A stretch of DNA of 64,000 nt from Chryseobacterium angstadtii (lineage in GTDB: Bacteria; Bacteroidota; Bacteroidia; Flavobacteriales; Weeksellaceae): assembly GCF_001045465.1 (NCBI RefSeq), contig NZ_LFND01000003.1, positions 186,001-250,000 of the forward strand. The letters are read 5' to 3'. Position 1 is the stretch's first letter; the number at the start of each line of letters is the position of its first letter. The translations under genes and the position numbers were made by a program. Shown here one piece after another: positions 18,096 through 25,888 of the stretch. The notes beneath the pieces are model-generated. The model was given only the letters and a program-made list of their open reading frames with translations. It was not told the DNA's origin and searched no databases.

Positions 18096-18466
18096 ATTGT
18101 TTCTAAAACTTTATTATCAACTAGTATTTTAAAAAATGGATCCAGCAATTTTTCGTACTCTTTTGTCAATGAGTAAAAAATGGTTTGTGCTTCTCTTTCT
18201 GTTATGATTAGCTTTCGGTCTTTAAGCTTTCGTAAATGCTGGGAAACTGCTGAAATTGTCATATCTAGTATATCGCTTAAATCACATACACAAAGTCGTT
18301 TTTCTTCATGTAGAAGAAACAAGATTTTCAGCCTTACATTATTTCCCGCTAATTCAAGTCCACTTGATAAATAATCAAAAGGGTCTTGGAGTTCTAAAAC
18401 TCGATTTTTACAGCGATTGATCTGTCTAATATCCGCCCGTTGTCTTATGCACGAATTATTTTCCAT
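18092..18466 (-). CDS. ArsR/SmtB-family metal-responsive repressor
   Basis: A 124-residue winged-helix repressor. The metal site RLCVCDLSDIL matches the classic ELCVCDL alpha-3 box. The DNA-reading helix is TISAVSQHLRKLKDRKL. N-terminal cysteines (NNSCIRQ, NRCKNR) may add ligands, as in CadC-type sensors. It precedes merTP with a 4-nt overlap. A perfect 26-bp palindrome lies upstream and the -7 element ends only 4 nt before the ATG, so the mRNA is probably leaderless and autoregulated. The ligand is presumably Hg(II) or another soft metal. Confidence 0.88.
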   Translation of the reverse strand: MENNSCIRQRADIRQINRCKNRVLELQDPFDYLSSGLELAGNNVRLKILFLLHEEKRLCVCDLSDILDMTISAVSQHLRKLKDRKLIITEREAQTIFYSLTKEYEKLLDPFFKILVDNKVLETI

Positions 18467-18470
18467 CTTG

Positions 18471-18500
18471 CAAATATAGCTAAATTTATTATTTAAGCAA
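18471..18500 (-). promoter_or_regulatory. Leaderless promoter of the merTP regulator operon
   Basis: On the minus strand TTG (18500-18498), a 19-nt spacer and TATATTTG (18478-18471) fit the Bacteroidota -33/-7 promoter exactly. The ATG begins at 18466, about where transcription should start, implying a leaderless mRNA. The -33 TTG is inside the operator palindrome. Confidence 0.75.
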
Positions 18501-18513
18501 GTGCTTAAATAAT
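18488..18513. promoter_or_regulatory. Perfect 26-bp operator palindrome
   Basis: ATTATTTAAGCA (18488-18499), centre AG, TGCTTAAATAAT (18502-18513): both 12-nt arms match perfectly. It covers the -33 element of the adjacent promoter and is of the size and AT-rich form bound by ArsR/SmtB dimers. Confidence 0.8.
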
Positions 18514-18652
18514 GATTGAAATGTTTTAAGAATTGTTCGGATTATAATACAGAATCTATTGCTCAGAAAAAGATACAGTGGATACCTACCTTCTTTACAT
18601 TCCGATTTTTTTGAACTTTTTAAGAGATATTTTTTTCTAATGGATAAAAGTA

Positions 18653-18684
18653 AAAAAGCCGAATAGATTAGTATTCGGCTTTTT
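18653..18684 (-). terminator. Strong intrinsic terminator after the CDF/TonB genes
   Basis: A 13-bp perfect stem (18653-18665 with 18672-18684) and 6-nt loop. The minus-strand 3' arm ends in a T-run. It lies 9 nt beyond the CDF stop and would end the TonB receptor-CDF transcript; its A/T flanks also let it work on the plus strand. Confidence 0.85.
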
Positions 18685-18692
18685 ATAAGATA

Positions 18693-19490
18693 TTATTTTG
18701 CTAGTTTCATAATAGAAAATGCGCCACGTATTACAATTGCGAAGACTACCGTTCCAACTATCAGGTCTGGTATTCGGGAAGAAGTAACATATACCAAAAT
18801 TCCTGCAAGGATAACACCTATATTTATAATAACATCGTTTGAGGTAAAAAGCTGGCTGGCTTTAATATGAGCATCATCACTGTTTGTACGACGGAGAATG
18901 ATCAATGAAGCAGCATTACCCATTAAAGCTAAAAGGGATATCGTAATCATTGTTGAAAACACAGGTGTTTCTCCATATCCCATAAATCTGCGTATGACTT
19001 CGAAAAATCCTAAAACAGCCAAAATAAGCTGTAAATATCCGCTTACCTTTGCAATATTCTTTTTTCGCATAATTGATCCACCCACTGCCCATAGGCTAAG
19101 TCCATAAACAAGTGCATCGGCCAGCATATCTAAGCTATCGGCTACCAGTCCCATTGAATTTGAAATAAAACCTGTAATGATTTCCAGACCAAAGAAAAAG
19201 GCATTGATCAGTAGAACAAGCCACAATAATTTTCGCTCTTTGCGCTCATCTTTTTGAACTGGATTATGATCAAGTGAATCGACGGAACCGATATAACTGT
19301 CCTTGAGATTCAGTTCACTGATAGCCGCCTTGATCTGTTCCATGTTATCCAGATGGTATACTTCCAATTTCCTGGCTGCCAGATTAAAATCCAATCTGGA
19401 TATGCCTGTAATCTCACTAAGTTTCATACGGATCATCTGTTCCTCGGCAGAGCAGTCCATTCGCTTAATTTCGAAAGTCGACTTCTTCAT
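18693..19490 (-). CDS. Cation diffusion facilitator with N-terminal HMA-like domain
   Basis: A 265-residue transporter. Residues 1-70 form a heavy-metal-associated-like fold with a single-cysteine site (RMDCSAEEQ) instead of CxxC. Residues 85-260 hold six helices of the cation diffusion facilitator type. The helix-2 metal site is DSLDMLAD (DxxxD); the helix-5 partner appears as TSNDV rather than HxxxD, so the specificity is atypical. No long C-terminal cytoplasmic domain is present. It lies 3 nt after the TonB receptor stop and probably exports a divalent metal taken up by the same operon. Confidence 0.83.
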   Translation of the reverse strand: MKKSTFEIKRMDCSAEEQMIRMKLSEITGISRLDFNLAARKLEVYHLDNMEQIKAAISELNLKDSYIGSVDSLDHNPVQKDERKERKLLWLVLLINAFFFGLEIITGFISNSMGLVADSLDMLADALVYGLSLWAVGGSIMRKKNIAKVSGYLQLILAVLGFFEVIRRFMGYGETPVFSTMITISLLALMGNAASLIILRRTNSDDAHIKASQLFTSNDVIINIGVILAGILVYVTSSRIPDLIVGTVVFAIVIRGAFSIMKLAK

Positions 19491-19493
19491 CGC

Positions 19494-21668
19494 TTAGAAT
19501 TTAAGCTTTATGCCAACATTAATTACAAACCCATCAACAGGCGCATATATATCCTGGAAAACAGGGTTTGTAATAGGTCCTGAATAAATCGGTCCGAATT
19601 TGGTCTGACGGGTATTTGTATAGTTCTCAAAATTCGCAAAGATTGAAAAACGTTCCCAAATTCTTTCTGCCATCAATCCCGCTGTCCAATAACCTTTACC
19701 GGTACTTCCATCATTTAACTGTTGTGGACTGAAATAATAAGCCTCAGCACCCACTTTCCACTTTTCTTCGATTTCATACATCAGCACATTATTGAGCCTG
19801 TGTTTGGAAACAAGCGGATAAATTTTTGAAGTACCATCCGTATGCTGATTAACATTGGCATAGGTATATCCCACAAATAGTTTAAAATCCCCGTATGTAA
19901 GCTTGACATTTGTTTCCATCCCTTTGGTATCAAAATTTCCGGAAGGCTGGACATACTGATACATGTTACCTGTTGTAGAGGTTAGCAGAACCGGATTGTT
20001 GATACGGGTATAGAAAAACATATGATTGATACTGAAACGTACCTGACCATCAAACAATGCTGTTTTGTAATTGATATCATAATTCGCACCATAAGAGCGC
20101 TCGGCTTTTGTATCATCCAAATTCAAAGGCAAAACTCCTCTAAACTGGATACGTTCAGCGTCTTCGGTAAATACAGTTGGTGCTTTATAGCCAAGACCAC
20201 CACCCAATCGTGTTGAAAAATGTTCATTGATCTTCCATAAAGTAGATATTCTAGGAAGAAAAAAGAACCCGAAGCGGTTATGATAATCACCTCTAATACC
20301 TGATTCGATGGTAATTTTATCTGAGGTATTCCATGTATTCTGAACAAATCCGCCAACAGTTGTGTAATTATAATCTCTTACAGGAGTTCCAGCTACTTGC
20401 TTCTCCGTAAATTTATCGGTCAAAAAATTTGCACCAAGCACCCAGTCAGTCTTTTCGCCATTAAGGGAATAGTTTGCTTCCGTATACGTAGACAATTGAT
20501 CACCAGAAAATTGATAAGCAGGCAAGCCAATGGTACGGTCATAGTAACTGACACTGTTTTTTATCACAAATTTAGCCCTGTCATTTATTCTACGATCCAA
20601 TTCTAACTGAGTACTGTAACGTCCGGTTTTATTTTCCTCAAAGTAGGAATGATCTGTACTCCCATTGCCTTTGATATATTCCATATCTCCACCAATTCGT
20701 TTTTCGGAAGTTGCATTGATTCCAGCCATTAATGTGGTATTCTCATTGAAATAGAAAAATACTTTGGGATTCAACGTAAAACGGTCAAATTTAGGAATAG
20801 CCGTAAGTCCAATATCAGCAGGATCATAGGCAGTCCCATGATTATATGCCGCATATATTGTTGTTCCTATACCATTAAACTTTTGGGCATAAAAGCCACT
20901 GGCGTCAAGTCCCAGGGCAGAGGTTCCATTGAGCAGAAAATTAAGCTGTCTTTGCTCGGTTGGTTTTTTTGAAACGAGGTTTACCAAGCCTGCAATTGCT
21001 CCGCCACCATACAGTGTGGAAGATGATCCTTTTATCACCTCAACCTGCTGAAGATCCAAAGGTGCTACCTGTAATAGACCCAGACCACCTGAAAACCCGG
21101 AATATAATGGAAAACCATCACGGATAACCTGCGTATATTTACCATCGAGTCCTTGGATACGTATGGCAGAGTTTCCACTGGTTGCTGAGGTCTGCTGCGT
21201 CTGGATTCCAGTACTTTCAGCAAGCAACATTCTGATATCTCCGGGTTTCATATTGCCTTTTTCTTCCAGTTCTTCGCCGCCGATAAATTCAATCCGAGTT
21301 GGGATATTTTGAATGCTTCTCGTACTTCTTGTTGATGTAATTACCACACTCTCTAATTCCTCTGAGTTTTCTTTAAGAAGAATTTCTATTATGCCGTTCT
21401 CTTTTAATGGGAATTTTATTATTTCAGTAAACTCTTCGAAGCCTAAGTAACTAAAGTGTATTTCCTGTAATCCATCGGGGATATTTGACAATGTAATCTG
21501 TCCTTTTTCATCAGATATTGCACCATTTGAAGTGCCTTTTATAGAAGCTGTTACCCCAACAAGAACTTCTTTTGTTTCGTTATTTTTAACAACGGCTTTT
21601 AATGTGTTTTGTGCATATACACAAAGGTTTATTGCCATAAAAAACGACAATATGAGCATTTTCTTCAT
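19494..21668 (-). CDS. TonB-dependent outer-membrane receptor, metal-linked
   Basis: A 724-residue receptor with a signal peptide (MKKMLILSFFMAINLCVYA), a carboxypeptidase regulatory-like domain (residues 20-105), a plug domain (about 108-230, with IRIQGLDGKYTQVIRDG and VEVIKGSSSTLYGGGA) and a 22-strand-type barrel to the C-terminal Phe (VGIKLKF). The adjacent HMA-CDF transporter and small DUF6660 gene suggest uptake or sensing of a metal or metallophore rather than polysaccharide; no SusD partner is present. It is preceded by the DUF6660 gene with an 85-nt gap. Confidence 0.9.
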   Translation of the reverse strand: MKKMLILSFFMAINLCVYAQNTLKAVVKNNETKEVLVGVTASIKGTSNGAISDEKGQITLSNIPDGLQEIHFSYLGFEEFTEIIKFPLKENGIIEILLKENSEELESVVITSTRSTRSIQNIPTRIEFIGGEELEEKGNMKPGDIRMLLAESTGIQTQQTSATSGNSAIRIQGLDGKYTQVIRDGFPLYSGFSGGLGLLQVAPLDLQQVEVIKGSSSTLYGGGAIAGLVNLVSKKPTEQRQLNFLLNGTSALGLDASGFYAQKFNGIGTTIYAAYNHGTAYDPADIGLTAIPKFDRFTLNPKVFFYFNENTTLMAGINATSEKRIGGDMEYIKGNGSTDHSYFEENKTGRYSTQLELDRRINDRAKFVIKNSVSYYDRTIGLPAYQFSGDQLSTYTEANYSLNGEKTDWVLGANFLTDKFTEKQVAGTPVRDYNYTTVGGFVQNTWNTSDKITIESGIRGDYHNRFGFFFLPRISTLWKINEHFSTRLGGGLGYKAPTVFTEDAERIQFRGVLPLNLDDTKAERSYGANYDINYKTALFDGQVRFSINHMFFYTRINNPVLLTSTTGNMYQYVQPSGNFDTKGMETNVKLTYGDFKLFVGYTYANVNQHTDGTSKIYPLVSKHRLNNVLMYEIEEKWKVGAEAYYFSPQQLNDGSTGKGYWTAGLMAERIWERFSIFANFENYTNTRQTKFGPIYSGPITNPVFQDIYAPVDGFVINVGIKLKF

Positions 21669-21753
21669 TATAAAATGATATTTAATGTGATTGTATAAAC
21701 TTAACGATGCAAAGACATCGTTATTAATTAATTTGTGCTGAAAGCACTACACA

Positions 21754-22062
21754 TTAAGCATATTTCGGGGGATGCCAAACTGAATATCGGAAGTCGGAAA
21801 TAGCAGCAATAGTTGTTACCATTATCTTTTTTTCAGGTTGCTTCACGAAACCCGATATTGAAAAATGAAATGAGTTTACAACAAAACCTGCACAAGTTTT
21901 ACAATTAAAAAATGGTGAACAACAATTTTTATTGCAATTATCGTCATTTTGTTGACTATTTGAAGTTTCAAAAGGTTCATCCATACAACTATCTTCTACA
22001 AGGCAAGGTGCTATAGATAACAGCAAAATCATTATAGCCGATATGTAAGACAGATACTTCAT
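21754..22062 (-). CDS. DUF6660-like small Cys-rich exported protein
   Basis: A 102-residue protein with an N-terminal hydrophobic signal or anchor (residues 4-20) followed by a cysteine-rich middle (DSCMD, CNKNCCSPFFNCKTC) and a Trp/Pro tail. It resembles the small DUF6660 proteins found upstream of metal-related TonB receptors. The cysteine cluster suggests periplasmic metal binding. It is first in the probable operon with the TonB receptor and CDF transporter. A TAnnTTTG element lies 4 nt before its ATG. Confidence 0.65.
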   Translation of the reverse strand: MKYLSYISAIMILLLSIAPCLVEDSCMDEPFETSNSQQNDDNCNKNCCSPFFNCKTCAGFVVNSFHFSISGFVKQPEKKIMVTTIAAISDFRYSVWHPPKYA

Positions 22063-22066
22063 TCTG

Positions 22067-22074
22067 CAAAAATA
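22067..22074 (-). promoter_or_regulatory. -7 element upstream of the DUF6660 gene
   Basis: The minus strand reads TATTTTTG, fitting TAnnTTTG, 4 nt before the ATG at 22062, so a leaderless or nearly leaderless transcript is expected. A short inverted repeat CACTT-TTTT-AAGTG at 22089-22102 could be the operator. No good -33 TTG is seen. Confidence 0.5.
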
Positions 22075-22180
22075 TGAAAATTTATATTCACTTTTTTAAG
22101 TGTTCTAATAACAATTTAATTAAACTTTTTACAAACTGATAAAAGAATATTTTAAAAAAAAATTGAAAAATAACACAGAA

Positions 22181-22350
22181 TCTTTTCTTTGGTCGCCCAT
22201 ACGACAAGAAAAGAAGATATGCCTAGTGCCCGGAGTAGGGCGAAAATCAATGGGCATATCCTAAAGCGGCTATTTCGCTTTACGCAAAAAGACTTTTCCT
22301 GCTAAGGAAATGTCTTTTTGCCCGATGTGATCAGTCTATCAATATCGGGC
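22181..22350. other. Highly structured intergenic region after PRTRC thiF
   Basis: Consecutive perfect hairpins: 22181-22189 with 22206-22214 (inner GTCG/CGAC); 22216-22223 with 22253-22260 (inner GCCC/GGGC at 22228-22241); 22262-22268 with 22276-22282; 22285-22293 with 22312-22320 (inner TTTCC/GGAAA); and GCCCGAT/ATCGGGC at 22320-22350, reaching into the thiF 3' end. The fourth could terminate transcription from both sides. The rest suggests a structured RNA, attachment site or transfer-related site. Confidence 0.6.
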
Positions 22351-23140
22351 TAGTCCTGAAATCTTCAAGATTATGGAATAATCCCCTGTACTTAGTCATT
22401 CCGAACCTGAATAAACTCCACAGTAACTTGCATCCCATCTGCGCTAAGGAAGCGTTAATAAAGAGGTCTTGCTGTTCAAGTGCTTCTGCAAGGGAACAGC
22501 TTGGCGTATTGTCGTCCCGTTCTGACTGCATCAGCAGTTCGCCATATTCTTGGGTCACAAATGGCAGGTTGTTCACAGGAATATATTTTTCAGATTCCGG
22601 TTGTACGATGTTACCCACTGTGGAAAGGATAACCTGCCCTGTATGTTTACTATTGCCATAATCCAACCAATATTTGGGCGAATCCCGAACATGGTTACGC
22701 TGCCCGTTAACCGATGTGAGTATTTCGGCAACTCCAAATCTTGCCTGTACCGTATCGACACAGGTAATCGTAATTGTCGCATTAGATTGTTTGGGCATTT
22801 TTCCAAACTTATCCTTTTCAAATTTGACCGTCTCGGCTTTCCAGTTAGCCCCCGTGCAACGGTTAATACGGTTAATAAGAGCCACGGACTTCGGCAATCC
22901 GACCTCACAGTCAAAAAAACGCTGTCTCCCCAAATTTGCGGATGTGACAATATCATCATCCCATAGCCTGACCTGCAGACCAGTATGTCCTAGTGCCAAT
23001 AGGCTTTCATTGATTTCCATCAATCCAGTCAGTACCTTTGAGCCTGTTCCGCCTGCTCCCACCAAATTGACAGTGATCGGGTTTGTCGGGGCTAACAGGT
23101 AGTTATCTGTAAAATGCATTTTTGTTTTCTCCTGATTCAT
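22331..23140 (-). CDS. PRTRC system ThiF-family protein
   Basis: A 269-residue E1/ThiF-like protein. The nucleotide-binding motif is LVGAGGTGSKVL near residues 26-37, followed by the acidic strand LWDDDIV and the ThiF-type arginine region ANLGRQRF. No Cys-xx-Cys zinc pairs of classical ThiF are obvious. PRTRC clusters are conserved gene sets on plasmids and integrative elements that include ParB-related, ThiF and proteins A-F of unknown function. The start overlaps the protein B stop by 4 nt (ATGA), marking the operon's last gene. Confidence 0.88.
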   Translation of the reverse strand: MNQEKTKMHFTDNYLLAPTNPITVNLVGAGGTGSKVLTGLMEINESLLALGHTGLQVRLWDDDIVTSANLGRQRFFDCEVGLPKSVALINRINRCTGANWKAETVKFEKDKFGKMPKQSNATITITCVDTVQARFGVAEILTSVNGQRNHVRDSPKYWLDYGNSKHTGQVILSTVGNIVQPESEKYIPVNNLPFVTQEYGELLMQSERDDNTPSCSLAEALEQQDLFINASLAQMGCKLLWSLFRFGMTKYRGLFHNLEDFRTSPILID

Positions 23141-23871
23141 AGCAATATATTTTTAAGGGTTAATTTATGGGGCATTAGCACCTCTATTGGAAAAATCGTT
23201 CCCTGTTTTATCAGCCTTTTCCATAGTGTCACGGAATTTTCTTTGCTCTGTCCTCCTGTAACAAGGGCATGGCTAAAATAACTGTGGAAGAAATAGTGTT
23301 CCCATGCTTTCATAAAATCCTCTACCGAAGTCGTATTTTTAATGTCTATTTTTATTGTTCCCAAACATACTTTTCCGTCAGCGTATATATTGAAAAAAGG
23401 GCAATGGTAAAGCTGTGACTTTAAAGTTGGTCTTCTATTGTTTTTAAGCGCAAATACCGTGAGACTGGATTTGCTAGCCTTCCACAGCATAGGCGGAACA
23501 TAGGCTTTGCCGTTTGGAATCCCTAGACTTTCGACAAAAAACAGTTCTCTTTGCTGTGCTTTGGTATGCCAGATCACTGTTCCTTTTTCGGTGTTCGGGT
23601 CAAGGCTCAAAACATTGCTCGGAAGGACAGATTTAGGTTTTAAAAATGCGCTTTCTTTTTCGTGTTCGAGCATTAGCGTTTTCGCCAGAATATCGGCTTC
23701 CATCACTGTCAGGGGATGGGCGTTTATCGGGTTTCCGTTACCGTCCATATCAAAATGTTCTACATATACATCAGGGTCAAGTCCCTGTGATTCATAAAGC
23801 ACCAATGCACATTTGGGATAATAAAGCTTATTGTCAAAATCCTGCGTAATGTCTATGTTATTGTTTTTCAT
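23137..23871 (-). CDS. PRTRC system protein B
   Basis: A 244-residue protein recognised by its place before ThiF and by family-like blocks: an early ALVLYESQG, central VIWHTKAQQRELFF, PPMLWKASKSSLTVFAL, and a C-terminal FSHALVTGG segment. The biochemical function is unknown. It overlaps the upstream 321-residue gene by 14 nt and ThiF by 4 nt, so translation is coupled. Confidence 0.83.
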   Translation of the reverse strand: MKNNNIDITQDFDNKLYYPKCALVLYESQGLDPDVYVEHFDMDGNGNPINAHPLTVMEADILAKTLMLEHEKESAFLKPKSVLPSNVLSLDPNTEKGTVIWHTKAQQRELFFVESLGIPNGKAYVPPMLWKASKSSLTVFALKNNRRPTLKSQLYHCPFFNIYADGKVCLGTIKIDIKNTTSVEDFMKAWEHYFFHSYFSHALVTGGQSKENSVTLWKRLIKQGTIFPIEVLMPHKLTLKNILL

Positions 23872-24823
23872 CGCTCAATTGTCTATAATCGTAAATTAAA
23901 TCAGTAAGGTCATGCAATAGTTCAAAGAGCCTTTCCTCAAATGCAAGGTCTTTAGTTTCATTTTTCTGTCCGTCAAAACATTGGATCAGGGCAGGTTCCT
24001 GCGTTTCACTGTATTCCTGAAACTGGTTATTGACGGATTCAAATACGGTTTCTGCGAGCCAACCTTTATTATCGGCATAGAAAGAAATATATTTTTCCAT
24101 CGGAATGATCTGATCTTCCAAATATTCTTCATCCTCATCGAACATACTACTGGCATTGCGAAAAATACTGGCATCGGGATATTCACGGTAAATTGCCAGT
24201 GTTTTTTGTGCCAAGATCAAACAATTGGTATCAAAATCATCTTTGGCATCGAAATGGGCAATCCGCTGATCGAAAAAAGTGAGGTTCTCACGGTTGTAAA
24301 TTTTCTGTTCAATTTTATCTCCCACCCATTCCGCAATCTCGATTTCGCTTACACGGTTGTCTTCTTCGTCTTCGTAGGGATCATCCATTATCCAGTCTTT
24401 CAATATTTCATACTCATAATATAAATAGCTTCCCTCCTGTCTGTAATAGGGTATATCAGCAATGTGATAGAGATAGGAAAACACGGATAATAAAAGATGC
24501 GCTGTTTTTTTCCGTTTTTTGTCATTAAGCATTCTGAAAAGCGGGATAACAGGAATGTAAAAGAGTGTCGCCCCTGTATCACAGCGTTCTTCGGAAACCA
24601 CATAAAATTTATCATTTTCTTTTTTGAACCGCAAACTGTGAAAGTTCAGCACGTTCTTTTTTAGTTTCCCCTTTATGTCGGAAATTGCAAGATTGATATT
24701 GTAGGGAAATTTATAATTATCGGACTTGGCAAACGGTTCGATTTTGTAGTGTTCTGCCAGTCTTGAAAGTGACCTGAAAAAGTCACTTTCAAGTTTTGCA
24801 GAGGTTTCATTTACCTGATTCAT
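23858..24823 (-). CDS. PRTRC-operon hypothetical protein, acidic, 321 aa
   Basis: The ATG at 24823 (MNQVNETSAKL) is chosen over the open frame back to 25042, because the upstream 220 nt encode a more protein-like product in another frame. The protein is acidic, helical, and has YDPYEDEED-type clusters in the middle. It has no recognised domain. It is conserved in position between PRTRC C and B, so it is probably a system-specific partner. A 12-bp perfect hairpin lies inside codons 11-21. Confidence 0.7.
   Translation of the reverse strand: MNQVNETSAKLESDFFRSLSRLAEHYKIEPFAKSDNYKFPYNINLAISDIKGKLKKNVLNFHSLRFKKENDKFYVVSEERCDTGATLFYIPVIPLFRMLNDKKRKKTAHLLLSVFSYLYHIADIPYYRQEGSYLYYEYEILKDWIMDDPYEDEEDNRVSEIEIAEWVGDKIEQKIYNRENLTFFDQRIAHFDAKDDFDTNCLILAQKTLAIYREYPDASIFRNASSMFDEDEEYLEDQIIPMEKYISFYADNKGWLAETVFESVNNQFQEYSETQEPALIQCFDGQKNETKDLAFEERLFELLHDLTDLIYDYRQLSDEKQ
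24762..24793. other. 12-bp perfect hairpin inside a coding start region
   Basis: CTTGAAAGTGAC (24762-24773) and GTCACTTTCAAG (24782-24793) pair perfectly around an 8-nt loop. In the minus-strand mRNA it falls about 30-60 nt after the start codon of the 321-residue gene and could slow or gate translation. Confidence 0.55.
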
Positions 24824-24858
24824 TTCTGTTTGCCTGAACTTAGGTAGAAATGTGCAGT

Positions 24859-25035
24859 TTAGTAAACCATTGGCAACATGGCAATCGGTACGGATTTCCT
24901 TCTGTCCCTGAAAATTTCCTGTGCATCTTTTGGTTTTTCCATCCATCGGGCGAACTCCGCAATCCTGCGGTGCAGGTTGGTTTCTCTTTCTTTGTCGGGA
25001 ATTTTTATTGTTCCCGATATGATCTGTTTTCGCAT
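24859..25035 (-). CDS. 58-residue PRTRC-operon protein in an overlapping frame
   Basis: An ATG at 25035 opens a 58-codon frame ending TAA at 24859. The product (MRKQIISGTIKIPDKERETN... IAEFARWMEK... KSVPIAMLPMVY) has normal amino-acid usage and alternating charge. The competing frame over the same DNA is Asn/Gln/Lys/Cys-rich and unstructured-looking. It fills the gap between PRTRC C and the 321-residue gene. Function unknown. It is easily missed because it is under 60 residues. Confidence 0.68.
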   Translation of the reverse strand: MRKQIISGTIKIPDKERETNLHRRIAEFARWMEKPKDAQEIFRDRRKSVPIAMLPMVY

Positions 25036-25061
25036 TGTTCATTGTTTTAATTCTTTAATAA

Positions 25062-25280
25062 TTAACCCTTCGTACCCATCACACTTTCAAAAGTGTATAC
25101 GACAGAATCATCCTTAATTACTGGCGCAGAAACCTTTGAAGTCGTCAAAATGGGATAAGTATTCGCATAAAAATTCATCACTGCATCCACGCCCCAACGT
25201 GGTTCGGGGTCGTCAAGGATTATTTTCAATCCCTTGTCCATGAGAACAAACACTCTCGCTAATTCAACGCTCAATAACAT
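25062..25280 (-). CDS. PRTRC system protein C
   Basis: A 72-residue protein with the hallmark layout of PRTRC C: LARVFVLM-DKG near the start, DDPEPRWGVDAVMNFYANTYPIL in the middle, and a tail ending FESVMGTKG. Function is unknown, but it is a defining member of the cluster. It starts 18 nt after protein E. Confidence 0.85.
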   Translation of the reverse strand: MLLSVELARVFVLMDKGLKIILDDPEPRWGVDAVMNFYANTYPILTTSKVSAPVIKDDSVVYTFESVMGTKG

Positions 25281-25298
25281 ATTCTTTCAATTTTATTG

Positions 25299-25859
25299 TT
25301 AAACATTCACTTCTGCCAATGGCTCTTCATTTTGGTTCTGTGGTGAGGCAAAAAGATCACCTGCAAAGTGGGACTGATACAAATTTTGCTTCTGACCTAT
25401 TGTTTCGGCATGGTCGGGATATTCGGAAGCCTTTGGTAACGCAGTCCATGCTTCTTTGAATTTTCCCTCTTTTTCAAGTGCTTCGGCTTTCGCCATTGCA
25501 TCGTTGTACTTTTTAATCTTCACATCCTTTTCCTTTTTCGCCTTGTCCGCTTTTTCTTTCTCCATAGCGGACTGTTTTTTTGCTTCCTCCATCTGCTTCA
25601 TAAAAGCTTCCATATTGGACATAAGCCCCGAAGCGGATTCAATCGGTTTTTTGATATGTGAGAAAAATTCAGCGTCCAGTTCTTCTGCCGTTCCTTTGAG
25701 ATTAAGTGGGGGGATTATATACTTTGCTTTATCTCCACATCCGTCATTCTGCACCAAAATAGAGACAACTATTTTATCTTCTGTTGCTTTGGCAATCGTA
25801 AGCGTTACTTTGCTCTGCAAGTCCATTTTTGCTATCTGTTTAAAAAAATTCGCTTCCAT
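25299..25859 (-). CDS. PRTRC system protein E
   Basis: A 186-residue protein. The N-terminal about 70 residues are an alpha/beta domain typical of PRTRC E (FFKQIAKMD, KVTLTIAK, IVVSILVQNDG, IPPLNLKGTAEELD). Residues 85-150 form a strongly charged Lys/Glu/Ala coiled-coil. The tail is low complexity. Function is unknown. It lies between the small operon genes and PRTRC C. Confidence 0.83.
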   Translation of the reverse strand: MEANFFKQIAKMDLQSKVTLTIAKATEDKIVVSILVQNDGCGDKAKYIIPPLNLKGTAEELDAEFFSHIKKPIESASGLMSNMEAFMKQMEEAKKQSAMEKEKADKAKKEKDVKIKKYNDAMAKAEALEKEGKFKEAWTALPKASEYPDHAETIGQKQNLYQSHFAGDLFASPQNQNEEPLAEVNV

Positions 25860-25888
25860 AATATTGTTGTTTGTGAATATTGATTTAT

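Noticed and set aside
20022..20606. Several 64-77 codon frames opposite or out of frame with the TonB receptor
   Set aside because: They are shadows of an intact receptor gene.
24824..25042. 73-residue N-terminal extension of the 321-residue PRTRC protein
   Set aside because: Its composition is poor (Asn/Gln/Lys runs, scattered Cys), and the same DNA encodes a better 58-residue protein in another frame.
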